DNA of 59,052 nucleotides. It comes from a virus. The stretch lies in IMG/VR virus record IMGVR_UViG_3300025030_000115, positions 1-59,052 of that record; one strand, written 5' to 3'. Positions 1-7,970 of the stretch are shown here, piece after piece. Within the stretch, counting starts at the first letter, position 1, and every line of letters starts with the position of its first letter. A program made the translations under genes and the position numbers. Below the pieces are notes generated by a model. The model did no database searches, was not told the origin of the DNA, and saw only the letters and a program-made list of their open reading frames with translations.

Positions 1-1
1 A

Positions 2-244
2 ATAAATACCCGTATAACAGTTTGGCAGGAAACTAAGGATAAGAATCTTTGGAGGCAGATAGTTCTTGATTTACCCGCTAGTTACAATTTTCTAAGTACT
101 TGGACAGGTAATTATCAGGTACTGAGAGCAATTTACCATGCCCGTAAGAACCATAAGCAAAGGGAATTCAGAGAGCTATGTGGCGGGGTAATTGCTAAAT
201 TGCCTTACAGTGAACTTATTACTTTAGAGAAGGAGACTAAATGA
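2..244 (+). CDS. C-terminal fragment of an unidentified phage protein
   Basis: An open frame runs in from the left edge and ends at TGA 242-244, overlapping the ligase ATG by 3 bases, so the two genes are translationally coupled. About 80 residues are visible. The segment is rich in Trp, Tyr and basic residues (for example TGNYQVLRAIYHARKNHK) and looks like a folded enzyme C-terminus. I do not recognise the family. The start lies outside the window. Confidence 0.6.
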   Translation: MNTRITVWQETKDKNLWRQIVLDLPASYNFLSTWTGNYQVLRAIYHARKNHKQREFRELCGGVIAKLPYSELITLEKETK

Positions 245-1599
245 AAGAATTTCAAGTGTTTAAAGATATTCAAAATACTACCTCCAAGAAAGAAAAAGAA
301 GCCATTATATATTGCAATGACACAGAAACTCTTAGAAAGATGCTTCTGTACTGTTACTCCCCTCTTCTCACGTACAGGGTTAAGCAGATTGATTTTCCAG
401 ATAAATACAATACTGTCCAACCAGATATTTCTGACGAACTGTTCCAACTACTTGACCTACTAGCTTCACACACTGTTGGGACAAATGACGCTAAAGCTAT
501 GATTAAAAGACTATTAGCCAAATGTACGGAAGACGGTGCTAATTGGGTTTGTAAGATAATTAGCAAAGACCTTAAGATAGGAATTTCTGAGTCAACCATC
601 AACAAAGCTTTTCCTGACCTCGTGCCTACTTTTAAGGTTCAGTTAGCACTTCCGATGACCGAGCCTAAGTCTGTGGAAACTAGGTGGGACACGATTACTT
701 ACCCTAACTCTTGGATTCAGGAAGTCAAGCTGGACGCTCTTAGGTGCATTGCCATGTGCGACGGAGAAAAAGTTACCTTCAGAAGTAGAGAAGGATTTGA
801 ATTTGAGTCTTTAGATTTCATGGCCAGTGAAGTTCTGAAGTTAGCTCAAGGGCGTGCTATAGTTTTAGATGGTGAAATCGTAGCAACTACTTACAATCCA
901 AACTGCAAGGTCGCTAAAAAGAACTTTGACGCAGGAACTAAATGGGTATTCCCTCAATCAAGTAGCATGGTCCGCTCAAGTAAAGGTTCGTACTCAGAAG
1001 AAGAAATGAAAAGGTGCCTTACTTACGTAGTTTGGGATGTTGTTAGCTACGATTATTTTCTGGGTCAAGGTAAAGAAGGAACTTGCAAACCTCTGAGGTA
1101 TCGTAAAACTGAACTGGTGGGTATGTTTGAGGCAACTTCTGGAATTTCAAATATTAGTTTGATTTCAAGTAGACCTGTCAAGTCCAAGGAAGGAGCTGTT
1201 GCGTACCACAAAGAAATGATCGACCAAGGCGAAGAAGGCACGATGCTGAAAGAGCTTGATGCCGTATATGAATTCAAAAGATCACCTACTGTGTTGAAAT
1301 TAAAAGATTTTTTTACAAGTGACCTGAGAATCATAGGAGCAGTAGAAGGTACTAAGGGTTCTAAGTACGAAATGTCTTTGGGCACTTTGGTGGTCAGTGA
1401 TGATGCAGATTTGGTTAGTGAAGTAGGCACTGGAATTGACGACGATCTTAGACTAAATATGTGGTTCAGGCATAAACGAGGAGAACTTGTTGGGGGAATT
1501 GTTGAAGTAATTTTTCAGGAACGCACGGCGGATAACAGTTTAAGACTCCCTGTGTTTGTTAGAGAAAGGCCGGACAAGACCTCGGTTTCCTGGGGTTGA
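241..1599 (+). CDS. ATP-dependent DNA ligase
   Basis: This gene seals nicks during phage replication and recombination. Nucleotidyltransferase motifs are visible in order: motif I EVKLDALR with the adenylated Lys163, motif III VLDGE near 209-212, motif IV EEGTMLK near 331-337, motif V KLK near 353-355, and an OB-fold C-terminus with PVFVRERPDK. The N-terminal 130 residues resemble a ligase DNA-binding domain. An oddity is that motif I is KLDA rather than the usual KxDG. Length (452 aa) fits phage ATP ligases. The ATG is preceded by GAAGGAG and overlaps the upstream stop. Family assignment is firm; the in vivo role is inferred. Confidence 0.93.
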   Translation: MKEFQVFKDIQNTTSKKEKEAIIYCNDTETLRKMLLYCYSPLLTYRVKQIDFPDKYNTVQPDISDELFQLLDLLASHTVGTNDAKAMIKRLLAKCTEDGANWVCKIISKDLKIGISESTINKAFPDLVPTFKVQLALPMTEPKSVETRWDTITYPNSWIQEVKLDALRCIAMCDGEKVTFRSREGFEFESLDFMASEVLKLAQGRAIVLDGEIVATTYNPNCKVAKKNFDAGTKWVFPQSSSMVRSSKGSYSEEEMKRCLTYVVWDVVSYDYFLGQGKEGTCKPLRYRKTELVGMFEATSGISNISLISSRPVKSKEGAVAYHKEMIDQGEEGTMLKELDAVYEFKRSPTVLKLKDFFTSDLRIIGAVEGTKGSKYEMSLGTLVVSDDADLVSEVGTGIDDDLRLNMWFRHKRGELVGGIVEVIFQERTADNSLRLPVFVRERPDKTSVSWG

Positions 1600-1612
1600 T
1601 TAAGAAGTTAAA

Positions 1613-1626
1613 TAGGTAATTACCTA
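1613..1626. repeat. Recurrent 14-bp palindrome TAGGTAATTACCTA, copy 1
   Basis: A perfect palindrome in the short gap between the ligase stop and the ribosome binding site of the PRPP synthetase-like gene; the AAAAAGGAGA that follows holds the Shine-Dalgarno sequence. Identical 14-mers occur at 25660, 38193 and 59022, all between genes. It could be a DNA operator, or a 5-bp RNA stem with an AAUU loop just upstream of translation. Confidence 0.85.
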
Positions 1627-1640
1627 AAAAGGAGAACTAA

Positions 1641-2441
1641 ATGATCTTTATAGACGGGAAGTTAGTACAATTTGGAATGTTTCCCAACAAGGAATCTAAC
1701 CTGAACTTTAATACTGTAGGATTCCACACCCACAGTGTTATCACCCTGAAGTTTGAAAGTGACCTAGACCTATTCAACCTCTACATCCTTAAAAGTTATA
1801 TGGACGAAAATGGCTGCAGAAGTCCTTATCTAAAGATACTCTACATGCCTTACAGCAGGATGGATAGAAGGAATGAGTTCTATACCTTCAACCTCAAATA
1901 TGTAAGCAATTTTATCAACAGTATGAACTTTGCACAGGTAGAGATATTTGATACACATTCTGACGTTACTTCTGCGTTAGTTGACAGGTGTATCGACAGA
2001 AGTAATATTCCCTATCTGTTTGGTAAATTTCAGAAAGAAGTCGGCACTGAAAATGCCGTCATCATGTACCCTGATGCTGGTGCTCAAAAGAGGTATGAAA
2101 AGCACTTTGCATATCCATCGGTAGTTGGCAAGAAGGCCAGAAGTTTTGGTGACGGAAAGATTTTATCCTACGAAATTACCGGAGACGCTGCTGGTAAAAA
2201 TGTCGTTATTGTTGACGACTTATGTTCCAGAGGCAGTACTTTCATGGGTGCTGCGAATGCTCTGAAAGCTGTAGGAGCAAAAGACTTGTATCTCATCGTA
2301 AGTCACTGTGAGAATACAATTTTAGAAGGCGATGTATTGAGTTCTGGGCTGTTCAAAAAAGTTTACACAACGAATAGCATAATCTCTGAATCCGAAGCTT
2401 CTGATGCTTTCTCTATTCTTAACATTTACGGAGGTAAATAA
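1641..2441 (+). CDS. prs: Ribose-phosphate pyrophosphokinase-like protein (possible Adps of NARP1)
   Basis: By family, this enzyme transfers pyrophosphate from ATP to ribose 5-phosphate to make PRPP. Visible hallmarks are the Prs-type MPYSRMDRR near residues 73-81, a spDaG-like PDAGAQKR, and the PRPP-binding loop VIVDDLCSRGST near 191-202. At 266 aa it is shorter than cellular Prs (about 315 aa). It ends 2 bp before the NAMPT-like gene, so the product probably feeds that enzyme. In phages carrying the NARP1 pathway, the homologous protein (Adps) instead pyrophosphorylates ADP-ribose; sequence alone does not tell me which substrate is used here. The start follows AAAAAGGAGA. Confidence 0.85.
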   Translation: MIFIDGKLVQFGMFPNKESNLNFNTVGFHTHSVITLKFESDLDLFNLYILKSYMDENGCRSPYLKILYMPYSRMDRRNEFYTFNLKYVSNFINSMNFAQVEIFDTHSDVTSALVDRCIDRSNIPYLFGKFQKEVGTENAVIMYPDAGAQKRYEKHFAYPSVVGKKARSFGDGKILSYEITGDAAGKNVVIVDDLCSRGSTFMGAANALKAVGAKDLYLIVSHCENTILEGDVLSSGLFKKVYTTNSIISESEASDAFSILNIYGGK

Positions 2442-2443
2442 CT

Positions 2444-4138
2444 ATGAAAACTAACTTTAAAGTTCCTGCTACCCTCGCCGCAGATTTCTATAAACTTTCG
2501 CACCGGCTACAGTACCCTGCAAAGACCGAGAAGGTCTATAGCACATGGATTCCTAGGACCAGCAGAATTACTTTCGTAGACAAAGTTGTTGCGTTTGGAT
2601 TTCAAGCATTTGTTCAGAAGTACCTTATTGAATACTTTAACGACAATTTTTTCAGCCGTCCTCTAGATGACGTGGTAGCTGAGTATAGCAGGGTAGTTAA
2701 GTACTGTCTTGGAGATAACAATCCAGACACCTCTCACATCGAAGCACTTCACTCTTTAGGTTATCTTCCGATTCTTATTAAGGCAGTTCCTGAAGGCACT
2801 TTAGTTCCTGTTCGGGTGCCTATGCTGACCATTGAAAATACTCACGAAGACTTTGGCTGGCTCACTAATTATTTGGAGACTATAGCTTCCTGTGAACTTT
2901 GGCAGAGTGCTACGAGTGCAACTATAGCTCTTGAGTACAGGAAAATTTTGGATAAGTATGCTGCACTGACCTCTGACATCCCTGAGTTTGTTGACTTCCA
3001 AGGGCACGATTTCTCTATGCGTGGCATGAGTTCTTTGGAGTCTGCAATAACTTCTGGCATGGGGCATCTGCTGTCTTTTGCGGGAACTGACACAATCCCT
3101 GCCATTTTGGGTCTTGAAAATTACTATAACGCTAATATTGAAAATGAACTTGTAGGCTGTTCAGTCCCGGCGACCGAGCACAGCGTGGCCTGTTGTGGCG
3201 GCTCTAGCTCTTCTGAAGAGGAGGCTACTTTTAGGAGGCTTATCACAGAAGTCCACCCTACTGGCATCGTCTCTTTGGTTTCTGATACATGGGACCTTTG
3301 GAATGTTCTTACAAATATCCTGCCAAACCTTAAAGAAGTTATTGACGCAAGAGACGGTAAAGTAGTTATTCGGCCTGACTCTGGAGACCCTGTAGATATT
3401 ATTTGCGGAGTTGCGATAAAATGTTACGATACGCTTGCGGATGCAAAAGAAAGTTTTAAATGGCTGATTCAAGACAGCACTGTGCATGGTGAGCCTGAAG
3501 TCACCGTAGACCTCGACAAGTTAGTATCAGTAGAGGGAGTCACCTATAAGCTGGAAGCAGACATTGGCTGGAACCGTTATGACAAGCAATATTACTACAT
3601 TGACGACATAGATATCACAGCCACTAAAGTAGATAAAACTCCAGCGATGAAAGGGGTCATAGAACTACTTTATGAAACATTTGGTGGGACTGTTAATAGC
3701 AAAGGGTTTATTCAGCTGAGCGATAAAGTGGGGGCTATTTACGGAGACTCTATTATGCTTGAAAGGGCAGAAAACATCTGTAAACGCCTTATGGACAAAG
3801 GATTTGCCTCTACCAACATTGTGCTAGGTATTGGCTCGTATACTTACCAGTACAATACGAGGGACACTTTCGGATTCGCTATGAAAGCTACACACTGTGT
3901 CATTAATGGCGTTGAGAAAAATATCTTTAAAGATCCGATTACAGACGATGGAACTAAAAAATCTCTTACTGGACGTTGTGTTGTACAGAACGTTTGTGGA
4001 TTGTTGTTAACTACTGATGGGTTGTCTGAGTTAGAAGAATATGCTGTGCTTGATAATGTGCTTCAGCCTATTTTCTGCGACGGAGTTTTGTTGGTAGAAA
4101 CTTCACTAAAAGAAATCAGAGAACGAATCAAACAATAA
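2444..4138 (+). CDS. nadV: Nicotinamide phosphoribosyltransferase-like protein (possible Namat of NARP1)
   Basis: The family condenses nicotinamide with PRPP to give NMN, the first step of NAD salvage. Typical NAMPT features are DFYKLSHRLQYP near the N-terminus, the FQGHDFSMRG segment, TEHS near residue 243, and the phosphate-binding VIRPDSGDPV near 307-316. At 564 aa it is longer than human NAMPT (491 aa). It is tightly coupled to the Prs-like gene. No NMN adenylyltransferase is seen in the window, so NMN would have to be finished by a host enzyme, unless the pair makes NAD directly from ADP-ribose as in NARP1. Confidence 0.87.
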   Translation: MKTNFKVPATLAADFYKLSHRLQYPAKTEKVYSTWIPRTSRITFVDKVVAFGFQAFVQKYLIEYFNDNFFSRPLDDVVAEYSRVVKYCLGDNNPDTSHIEALHSLGYLPILIKAVPEGTLVPVRVPMLTIENTHEDFGWLTNYLETIASCELWQSATSATIALEYRKILDKYAALTSDIPEFVDFQGHDFSMRGMSSLESAITSGMGHLLSFAGTDTIPAILGLENYYNANIENELVGCSVPATEHSVACCGGSSSSEEEATFRRLITEVHPTGIVSLVSDTWDLWNVLTNILPNLKEVIDARDGKVVIRPDSGDPVDIICGVAIKCYDTLADAKESFKWLIQDSTVHGEPEVTVDLDKLVSVEGVTYKLEADIGWNRYDKQYYYIDDIDITATKVDKTPAMKGVIELLYETFGGTVNSKGFIQLSDKVGAIYGDSIMLERAENICKRLMDKGFASTNIVLGIGSYTYQYNTRDTFGFAMKATHCVINGVEKNIFKDPITDDGTKKSLTGRCVVQNVCGLLLTTDGLSELEEYAVLDNVLQPIFCDGVLLVETSLKEIRERIKQ

Positions 4139-4150
4139 GGAGGTAGTACA

Positions 4151-4525
4151 ATGAAGCACCTTAAAATACGGGCAGAGTACAGACCTGCCTCAAAGGAAGT
4201 AGCAGTAACTCTACTAGAGCAGTCACATTTCGGCAGTGATTTCGGTAGGTTAGAATATGCTTTTAATAATGATCCTAAAAATGCTTGTGTATTTAAACAT
4301 AAGGGCATAGCAATATACAGCAGTGGGTTCTATAAACACGGGCCTCAGTATTTCTTTAAAGGTAAATACCCAAACACCGTAGAAAAAATTACCACTTGGC
4401 TCTGTGTAGGAGCTGATGCCATAAGATTTGAACGAGCTAAAGTAGAAAACTCTGTGCCGATTGGTGACTGGCCAGCCTTGAAAGCAGCTATTGAAGCCTA
4501 CAACGAATGGGGAGCCAACCAATGA
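4151..4525 (+). CDS. Small tandem-paralogue protein 1
   Basis: First of four adjacent related genes of unknown function. It is 124 aa, opens with MKHLKIRAEY and ends with AYNEWGANQ, patterns repeated in the next genes. A central EQSHFGSDFGR motif recurs as QSH, QTH or QTH followed by an FG. No signal peptide or membrane helix is seen. The start follows AAGGAGGTAGTACA. The stop overlaps the ATG of copy 2, giving coupled translation. Confidence 0.85.
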   Translation: MKHLKIRAEYRPASKEVAVTLLEQSHFGSDFGRLEYAFNNDPKNACVFKHKGIAIYSSGFYKHGPQYFFKGKYPNTVEKITTWLCVGADAIRFERAKVENSVPIGDWPALKAAIEAYNEWGANQ

Positions 4526-4895
4526 AACACATAAAAATTAGAGGTGAACTTGTAAATGAAGTTAAGAATAAAGTTAAAGTGACAATTTTGGCACAGAGCC
4601 ACGTCCATGATGAATTTGGTCAGGCATGGGGGCATGAAGGTGGTACCAGAATGTTTGAGAAAGTAGGGTACGGCTTGTACGCTCCTAGAGGTTGGCAGCC
4701 TATGGTGTATGAGGAAAAATCATTTTTTGACGGAACCTTATTTTTAATGAGCGAGGAAGTTATTAAAGATGCTAGCGAAGCTAAGTCTTTTACCTGCACT
4801 TTAGAGGAATACAAGCATCTCAAAGAGTTAGTTATAGAATACAACGAATGGGGAGCCAACCAATGAAACACATAAAAATTAGAGGGGAACTTGTA
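4499..4895 (+). repeat. 56-bp direct repeats at paralogue gene junctions
   Basis: Bases 4499-4554 and 4840-4895 are the same 56-bp sequence apart from one substitution (T at one position, G in the other). Each copy covers the 3' end of one paralogue, the overlapping stop/start, the internal Shine-Dalgarno and the first codons of the next. The offset is 341 bp, exactly one gene length. This is the mark of a recent tandem duplication by unequal recombination. Confidence 0.9.
4522..4866 (+). CDS. Small tandem-paralogue protein 2
   Basis: Second paralogue (114 aa). I place the start at the ATG in ATGA at 4522, preceded by GGGGAG 8 bases upstream, rather than an in-frame ATG 15 bases earlier, because MKHIKIRGEL then aligns with copies 1 and 3. 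It ends in EYNEWGANQ. The function is unknown. Its first and last bases lie within the 56-bp direct repeats shared with copy 3. Confidence 0.85.
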   Translation: MKHIKIRGELVNEVKNKVKVTILAQSHVHDEFGQAWGHEGGTRMFEKVGYGLYAPRGWQPMVYEEKSFFDGTLFLMSEEVIKDASEAKSFTCTLEEYKHLKELVIEYNEWGANQ

Positions 4896-5207
4896 GGCCC
4901 TAAAAGAGACAGGGTAAAAATAACCATTCTGGAACAGACACATTTCTTTAAAGATTTTGGTAATGTTACGGATAAAATGGCTGGCTCTGCCTTCACTCAC
5001 GGAGAAGGACTTTTAAACAGTGACGGCGAAGAGCCAGCATATAACAGTAGAAATATGTCCATTCATGACGGTAACTATTACCACTGGCTTTTTGTTAATG
5101 GGCGGCCGCACCACAAAGGCGATGTTGGAGAACTTTTAACACTAGAGGCTTGGGCAGTTTTGAAAGAAACCGTGAAGGCTTACAACGAATGGGGAGCAGA
5201 TAAATGA
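4863..5207 (+). CDS. Small tandem-paralogue protein 3
   Basis: Third paralogue (114 aa), starting MKHIKIRGELVG like copy 2 and ending AYNEWGADK. The middle of the protein differs from the other copies, while both ends are nearly constant. It overlaps both neighbours by 4 bases (ATGA). Conserved ends with a variable core fit diversifying selection after duplication; the function is unknown. Confidence 0.85.
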   Translation: MKHIKIRGELVGPKRDRVKITILEQTHFFKDFGNVTDKMAGSAFTHGEGLLNSDGEEPAYNSRNMSIHDGNYYHWLFVNGRPHHKGDVGELLTLEAWAVLKETVKAYNEWGADK

Positions 5208-5560
5208 GCAGACACCTAAAAATTAAATCACAATTAAATCCAGACAAAAAGACAGCAACTCTCACATGGATTTCTCAAACTCATTTTGGAAGCAATTTTG
5301 GGAACAGTAGGCCGGTTGGTGTAGAGTACGATGACTTTTTTGACCCTAAATGCGCCCACACCGTTGGTAACTTCAGTCTCGTAAGTCATCATAATAATAC
5401 ATTTAGGAAGGGTAATCTCACGTCTTTAGGAACTAGAAATAATAAATGGTTTCTATTGCCTAACCGAAAACCATGCGGTCAATTAACTACAACTATCGCA
5501 GTAGAAGACTGGCCTTGGATTAAAAAGCTGGTGGAATCTTACAATGAATTTTATAAATAA
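5204..5560 (+). CDS. Small tandem-paralogue protein 4
   Basis: Fourth and most diverged paralogue (118 aa). It keeps the lysine-rich opening (SRHLKIKSQL), the QTHFGSNFGN motif and a SYNEFYK ending. It overlaps copy 3 by 4 bases. The function is unknown. Confidence 0.85.
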   Translation: MSRHLKIKSQLNPDKKTATLTWISQTHFGSNFGNSRPVGVEYDDFFDPKCAHTVGNFSLVSHHNNTFRKGNLTSLGTRNNKWFLLPNRKPCGQLTTTIAVEDWPWIKKLVESYNEFYK

Positions 5561-5572
5561 GGAGGCACCTAA

Positions 5573-5722
5573 ATGACTAGTGAAGAGAAAGTAGAAGTTT
5601 TTAAGTGGCTAAGGAATATCTGTATTGTATCCGATTGCCCTCCCGCCAAACTGGAGTGCTACGAGTGTCCAATTGGAAAGGCTGAGAAAGAATACAAGGA
5701 GGCTATAGAAAATGATAATTGA
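5573..5722 (+). CDS. Small Cys-containing protein (49 aa)
   Basis: ATG 5573 follows a strong AAGGAGG with 7-base spacing. The 49-residue product has four cysteines (CIVSDC, then ECYEC), which could bind a metal, and a charged Lys/Glu-rich tail. It overlaps the next gene by 11 bases. No family is recognised. Confidence 0.7.
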   Translation: MTSEEKVEVFKWLRNICIVSDCPPAKLECYECPIGKAEKEYKEAIENDN

Positions 5723-6026
5723 CTATTGTAAAGATGGAGAGGCTGTTGGGGATCTTAGTGCTAAAGATTACCTGAGAAAGAAATTCAAAGAATATCCAGA
5801 CTGGCACATTCACACATCTTCTGAATGTGTTATCTTAGCTGCCAGAACTTTGGTTGTAGAAGGTGAACTTCCGGCTGATAAGATAAAATTTTGGCACGAA
5901 CACAAGTTCGTTAGTAATATAAATGAAGAGGGCAGGCTTACGCATCCCCCAAAAGATTTCTGTGACTTCACTCTTAGGTGCTTAGGGCAAATATTAAGAG
6001 GAAAAGTAATAAGGAAACTCCCATGA
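5712..6026 (+). CDS. 104-aa protein resembling the C-terminal segment of a DUF3696/OLD-type ATPase
   Basis: The segment HIHTSSECVILAARTLV followed by VEGELPADKI, a strand-rich stretch, NEEGRL and P.DFCDF resembles the H-loop and tail of SMC/OLD-like ATPases with a DUF3696-type end (ETHS..LI.R....V.EG...I......G.....P.GF). Nothing of the Walker A, signature or Walker B regions is present, so it cannot be an ATPase by itself. This resemblance is my own reading by eye. It overlaps its neighbours at both ends within the operon. Confidence 0.75.
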   Translation: MIIDYCKDGEAVGDLSAKDYLRKKFKEYPDWHIHTSSECVILAARTLVVEGELPADKIKFWHEHKFVSNINEEGRLTHPPKDFCDFTLRCLGQILRGKVIRKLP

Positions 6027-6331
6027 AAATGCAATCCACTAGAGAAAAATACCTAGTAACTAAAATGGGAGTTCAGTATAAACACTGCACAGATAACTAC
6101 ATTTTCACTGGGCAAGGGATGTGGTCTGAAGGAGAGTACTTCTACAAACTATTTAAATGGGCGCAAAATAGTTCTTGGTGGGGTTATCTGAAAAGGGATT
6201 ATATAGGTGACGAGGGAGATGGTATTTTAGGCCCACTTTACTATCCCATAGATGAATCCTACATAGACACTGAGATGCTGGCTAACGCAATCTACTCCTA
6301 TTTTATTAAGAAAGAGGAGGTTCCATTTTGA
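6023..6331 (+). CDS. Hypothetical protein, aromatic-rich (102 aa)
   Basis: The start is ATG 6023, overlapping the upstream stop as ATGA and preceded by AAGGA at 7-base spacing; an earlier in-frame ATG inside the previous gene lacks a ribosome site. The product is rich in Tyr and Trp (SSWWGYLKRDY, GPLYYP) with no recognised motif. It overlaps the helicase start by 4 bases. Confidence 0.75.
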   Translation: MKMQSTREKYLVTKMGVQYKHCTDNYIFTGQGMWSEGEYFYKLFKWAQNSSWWGYLKRDYIGDEGDGILGPLYYPIDESYIDTEMLANAIYSYFIKKEEVPF

Positions 6332-7644
6332 TAGAGGTTAGACATGTAGCTCGCGTCCAACTACCTGAGGATGAAAATGTAAAAGCCATGATTTTAAACA
6401 TGTTTTCGTACACTTCCAGAACCGGAGAATCTTTTCATAACTACTCTTACAAAGATGGAGTAGCCTATCTTCCCCCTTGCCTTCCAAAATTAGAGGTAGT
6501 TGCTAGTCTGTTAAACGAAACGGTAGTGGATAACAGAAGTTCCGGGCAAAATATATCCTCGCCTTTCATACTAAATCCAGAATTTACTTTAAGGGATTAT
6601 CAAGTAGAACCCGCCAGACAACTTTTTGAACATGCTAAAAATAACAAATCAGCAACTTTAAGTGCAGGCTGTGGAACTGGAAAAACTATAGTAGTGTCTC
6701 ATGCGGCTGGTCGTTTAAATAAGAAGATCCTTGGTATTTTAGATCAGTCGAATTTATTTCAAAATTGGGCGATTGCTTTTGATCTAATCTACGGTAAAAA
6801 AATTCAGCAACTAAAGTCAACGGACCTTGTATTCTCAGACGTGTGCATAACAACGTTTCAGATGCTACACAGGAATCCTGAGTTACTTTCTAGGATCAGG
6901 AAAGAATTCGGCTGTCTAATTTTAGATGAGTGTCATGTCGTAAAGGCTGCTACCTTCAAACAAGTTTTATCCAGACTAGATACTCAATATCGTGTAGCAT
7001 GTACGGCCACTTTCTTTAATAAAAACCTACCTTTAGGGATTCTTGAGGACTGGCTCGCCCCGGTGTCTGTTAAGATGGTAGATCAAGACGCCCTAACTCC
7101 AGAGATACGTTGGATAGACACAGGAGTAATTTGGTCTTCAGAAGAGCCTATGGACTACGCTTCCTACGTTCTTCCAGCACTTGCAGCAGATTCTAAAAGA
7201 AATGCTGTTATATTCAGTATCTTAAAACAGTGTTTGGAAGAGAAGCGTAGAACAATAGTTTGCTGCATCACAGTAAAACAAGCTAACTTTCTACATGAGA
7301 TTATGGTTAAATCTGGCGCACGATCTACCGTGTATACTGGAAGTACTACTGCCAAGAGGGACTTGGAAGTCAAAACTAAAATGAATTCTGGAGAGTTAGA
7401 CTTCATTTTTGCTTCCATGAAATTTAACAAAGGTACCGATATAGACACAGCGGATTGCATGGTTTTGGTAAGACCCAACAACAATCTTAAAGACACCCAA
7501 CAATTAACTGGGCGAGTAGTTCGGAAGGTTGAGGGGAAACCAAAACCAATAGTTTATGATTTTGCTGATGTAGGTTACTTAGCAGAAATTTTTGTAAGAA
7601 ACCGTAAAAAGTTCTATAAGAGCCTTAACTACGAAGAAGGGTAG
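6328..7644 (+). CDS. Superfamily 2 DNA helicase (UvsW/SSL2-like)
   Basis: This is an ATP-dependent nucleic-acid helicase. Walker A GCGTGKT is at residues 114-120, the DECH box at about 200-203, motif III TAT near residue 231, and motif VI QLTGRVVR near 396-403. The layout fits phage recombination helicases of the UvsW type that remodel forks and R-loops. It starts at TTG 6328, chosen because GAGGAGG lies 7 bases upstream and no better start exists. The preceding stop overlaps it by 4 bases. The specific role is inferred from the family. Confidence 0.88.
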   Translation: MIEVRHVARVQLPEDENVKAMILNMFSYTSRTGESFHNYSYKDGVAYLPPCLPKLEVVASLLNETVVDNRSSGQNISSPFILNPEFTLRDYQVEPARQLFEHAKNNKSATLSAGCGTGKTIVVSHAAGRLNKKILGILDQSNLFQNWAIAFDLIYGKKIQQLKSTDLVFSDVCITTFQMLHRNPELLSRIRKEFGCLILDECHVVKAATFKQVLSRLDTQYRVACTATFFNKNLPLGILEDWLAPVSVKMVDQDALTPEIRWIDTGVIWSSEEPMDYASYVLPALAADSKRNAVIFSILKQCLEEKRRTIVCCITVKQANFLHEIMVKSGARSTVYTGSTTAKRDLEVKTKMNSGELDFIFASMKFNKGTDIDTADCMVLVRPNNNLKDTQQLTGRVVRKVEGKPKPIVYDFADVGYLAEIFVRNRKKFYKSLNYEEG

Positions 7645-7736
7645 GCTAGGGTATGAGTGAGTTAAAAAGTCCCTCTACGGACAATCCTCGTTCGTTCTAG
7701 AGGTGGTTGTGGAGGATAATATGGAGGGTTATTACT

Positions 7737-7949
7737 ATGGAAAACACTATGACTGAGAGAGAAGCAGGCAATAAATTCTGCCCAGAAGCTTTATACAAAT
7801 TTAACATGGAAATTGCAACTTGTAAAGGCTCCGACTGTATGGCTTGGCGGTGGCATTCTGAGGAGACACTAGAGAAGGGCTATGGAGAGAAAGATGAGGT
7901 TATATCTTATGGGTACTGTGGAAAGGTGCCTTTAACATGGAATTGGTAA
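7737..7949 (+). CDS. Small Cys/Trp protein (70 aa)
   Basis: ATG 7737 is preceded by GGAGGG at about 9 bases. The core FCPEALYKFN...CKGSDCMAWRW resembles a recurring small phage protein with paired cysteines, of unknown function. Its TAA stop lies inside the GGTAATTACC palindrome core. The 92 bp before the gene hold only a weak 6-bp stem (7672-7677 with 7698-7703). Confidence 0.75.
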   Translation: MENTMTEREAGNKFCPEALYKFNMEIATCKGSDCMAWRWHSEETLEKGYGEKDEVISYGYCGKVPLTWNW

Positions 7950-7954
7950 TTACC
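7945..7954. repeat. GGTAATTACC palindrome core, partial copy
   Basis: The ten-base core of the recurrent 14-bp palindrome, overlapping the stop codon of the 70-aa gene and followed by CTAAAAGGAGG, the ribosome site region of the RNA ligase. The flanking base on the left differs from the full 14-mer. The placement matches copy 1 upstream of the Prs-like gene. Confidence 0.7.
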
Positions 7955-7970
7955 TAAAAGGAGGTAGGAG

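Noticed and set aside
5978-6022. Earlier in-frame start for the 102-aa protein
   Set aside because: It lies inside the previous gene with no ribosome site, while ATG 6023 has AAGGA and an ATGA overlap.
7653-7700. 15-codon frame and weak 6-bp stem before the 70-aa gene
   Set aside because: Too short, poor ribosome site, and the stem has a 20-base loop with no U-tract.
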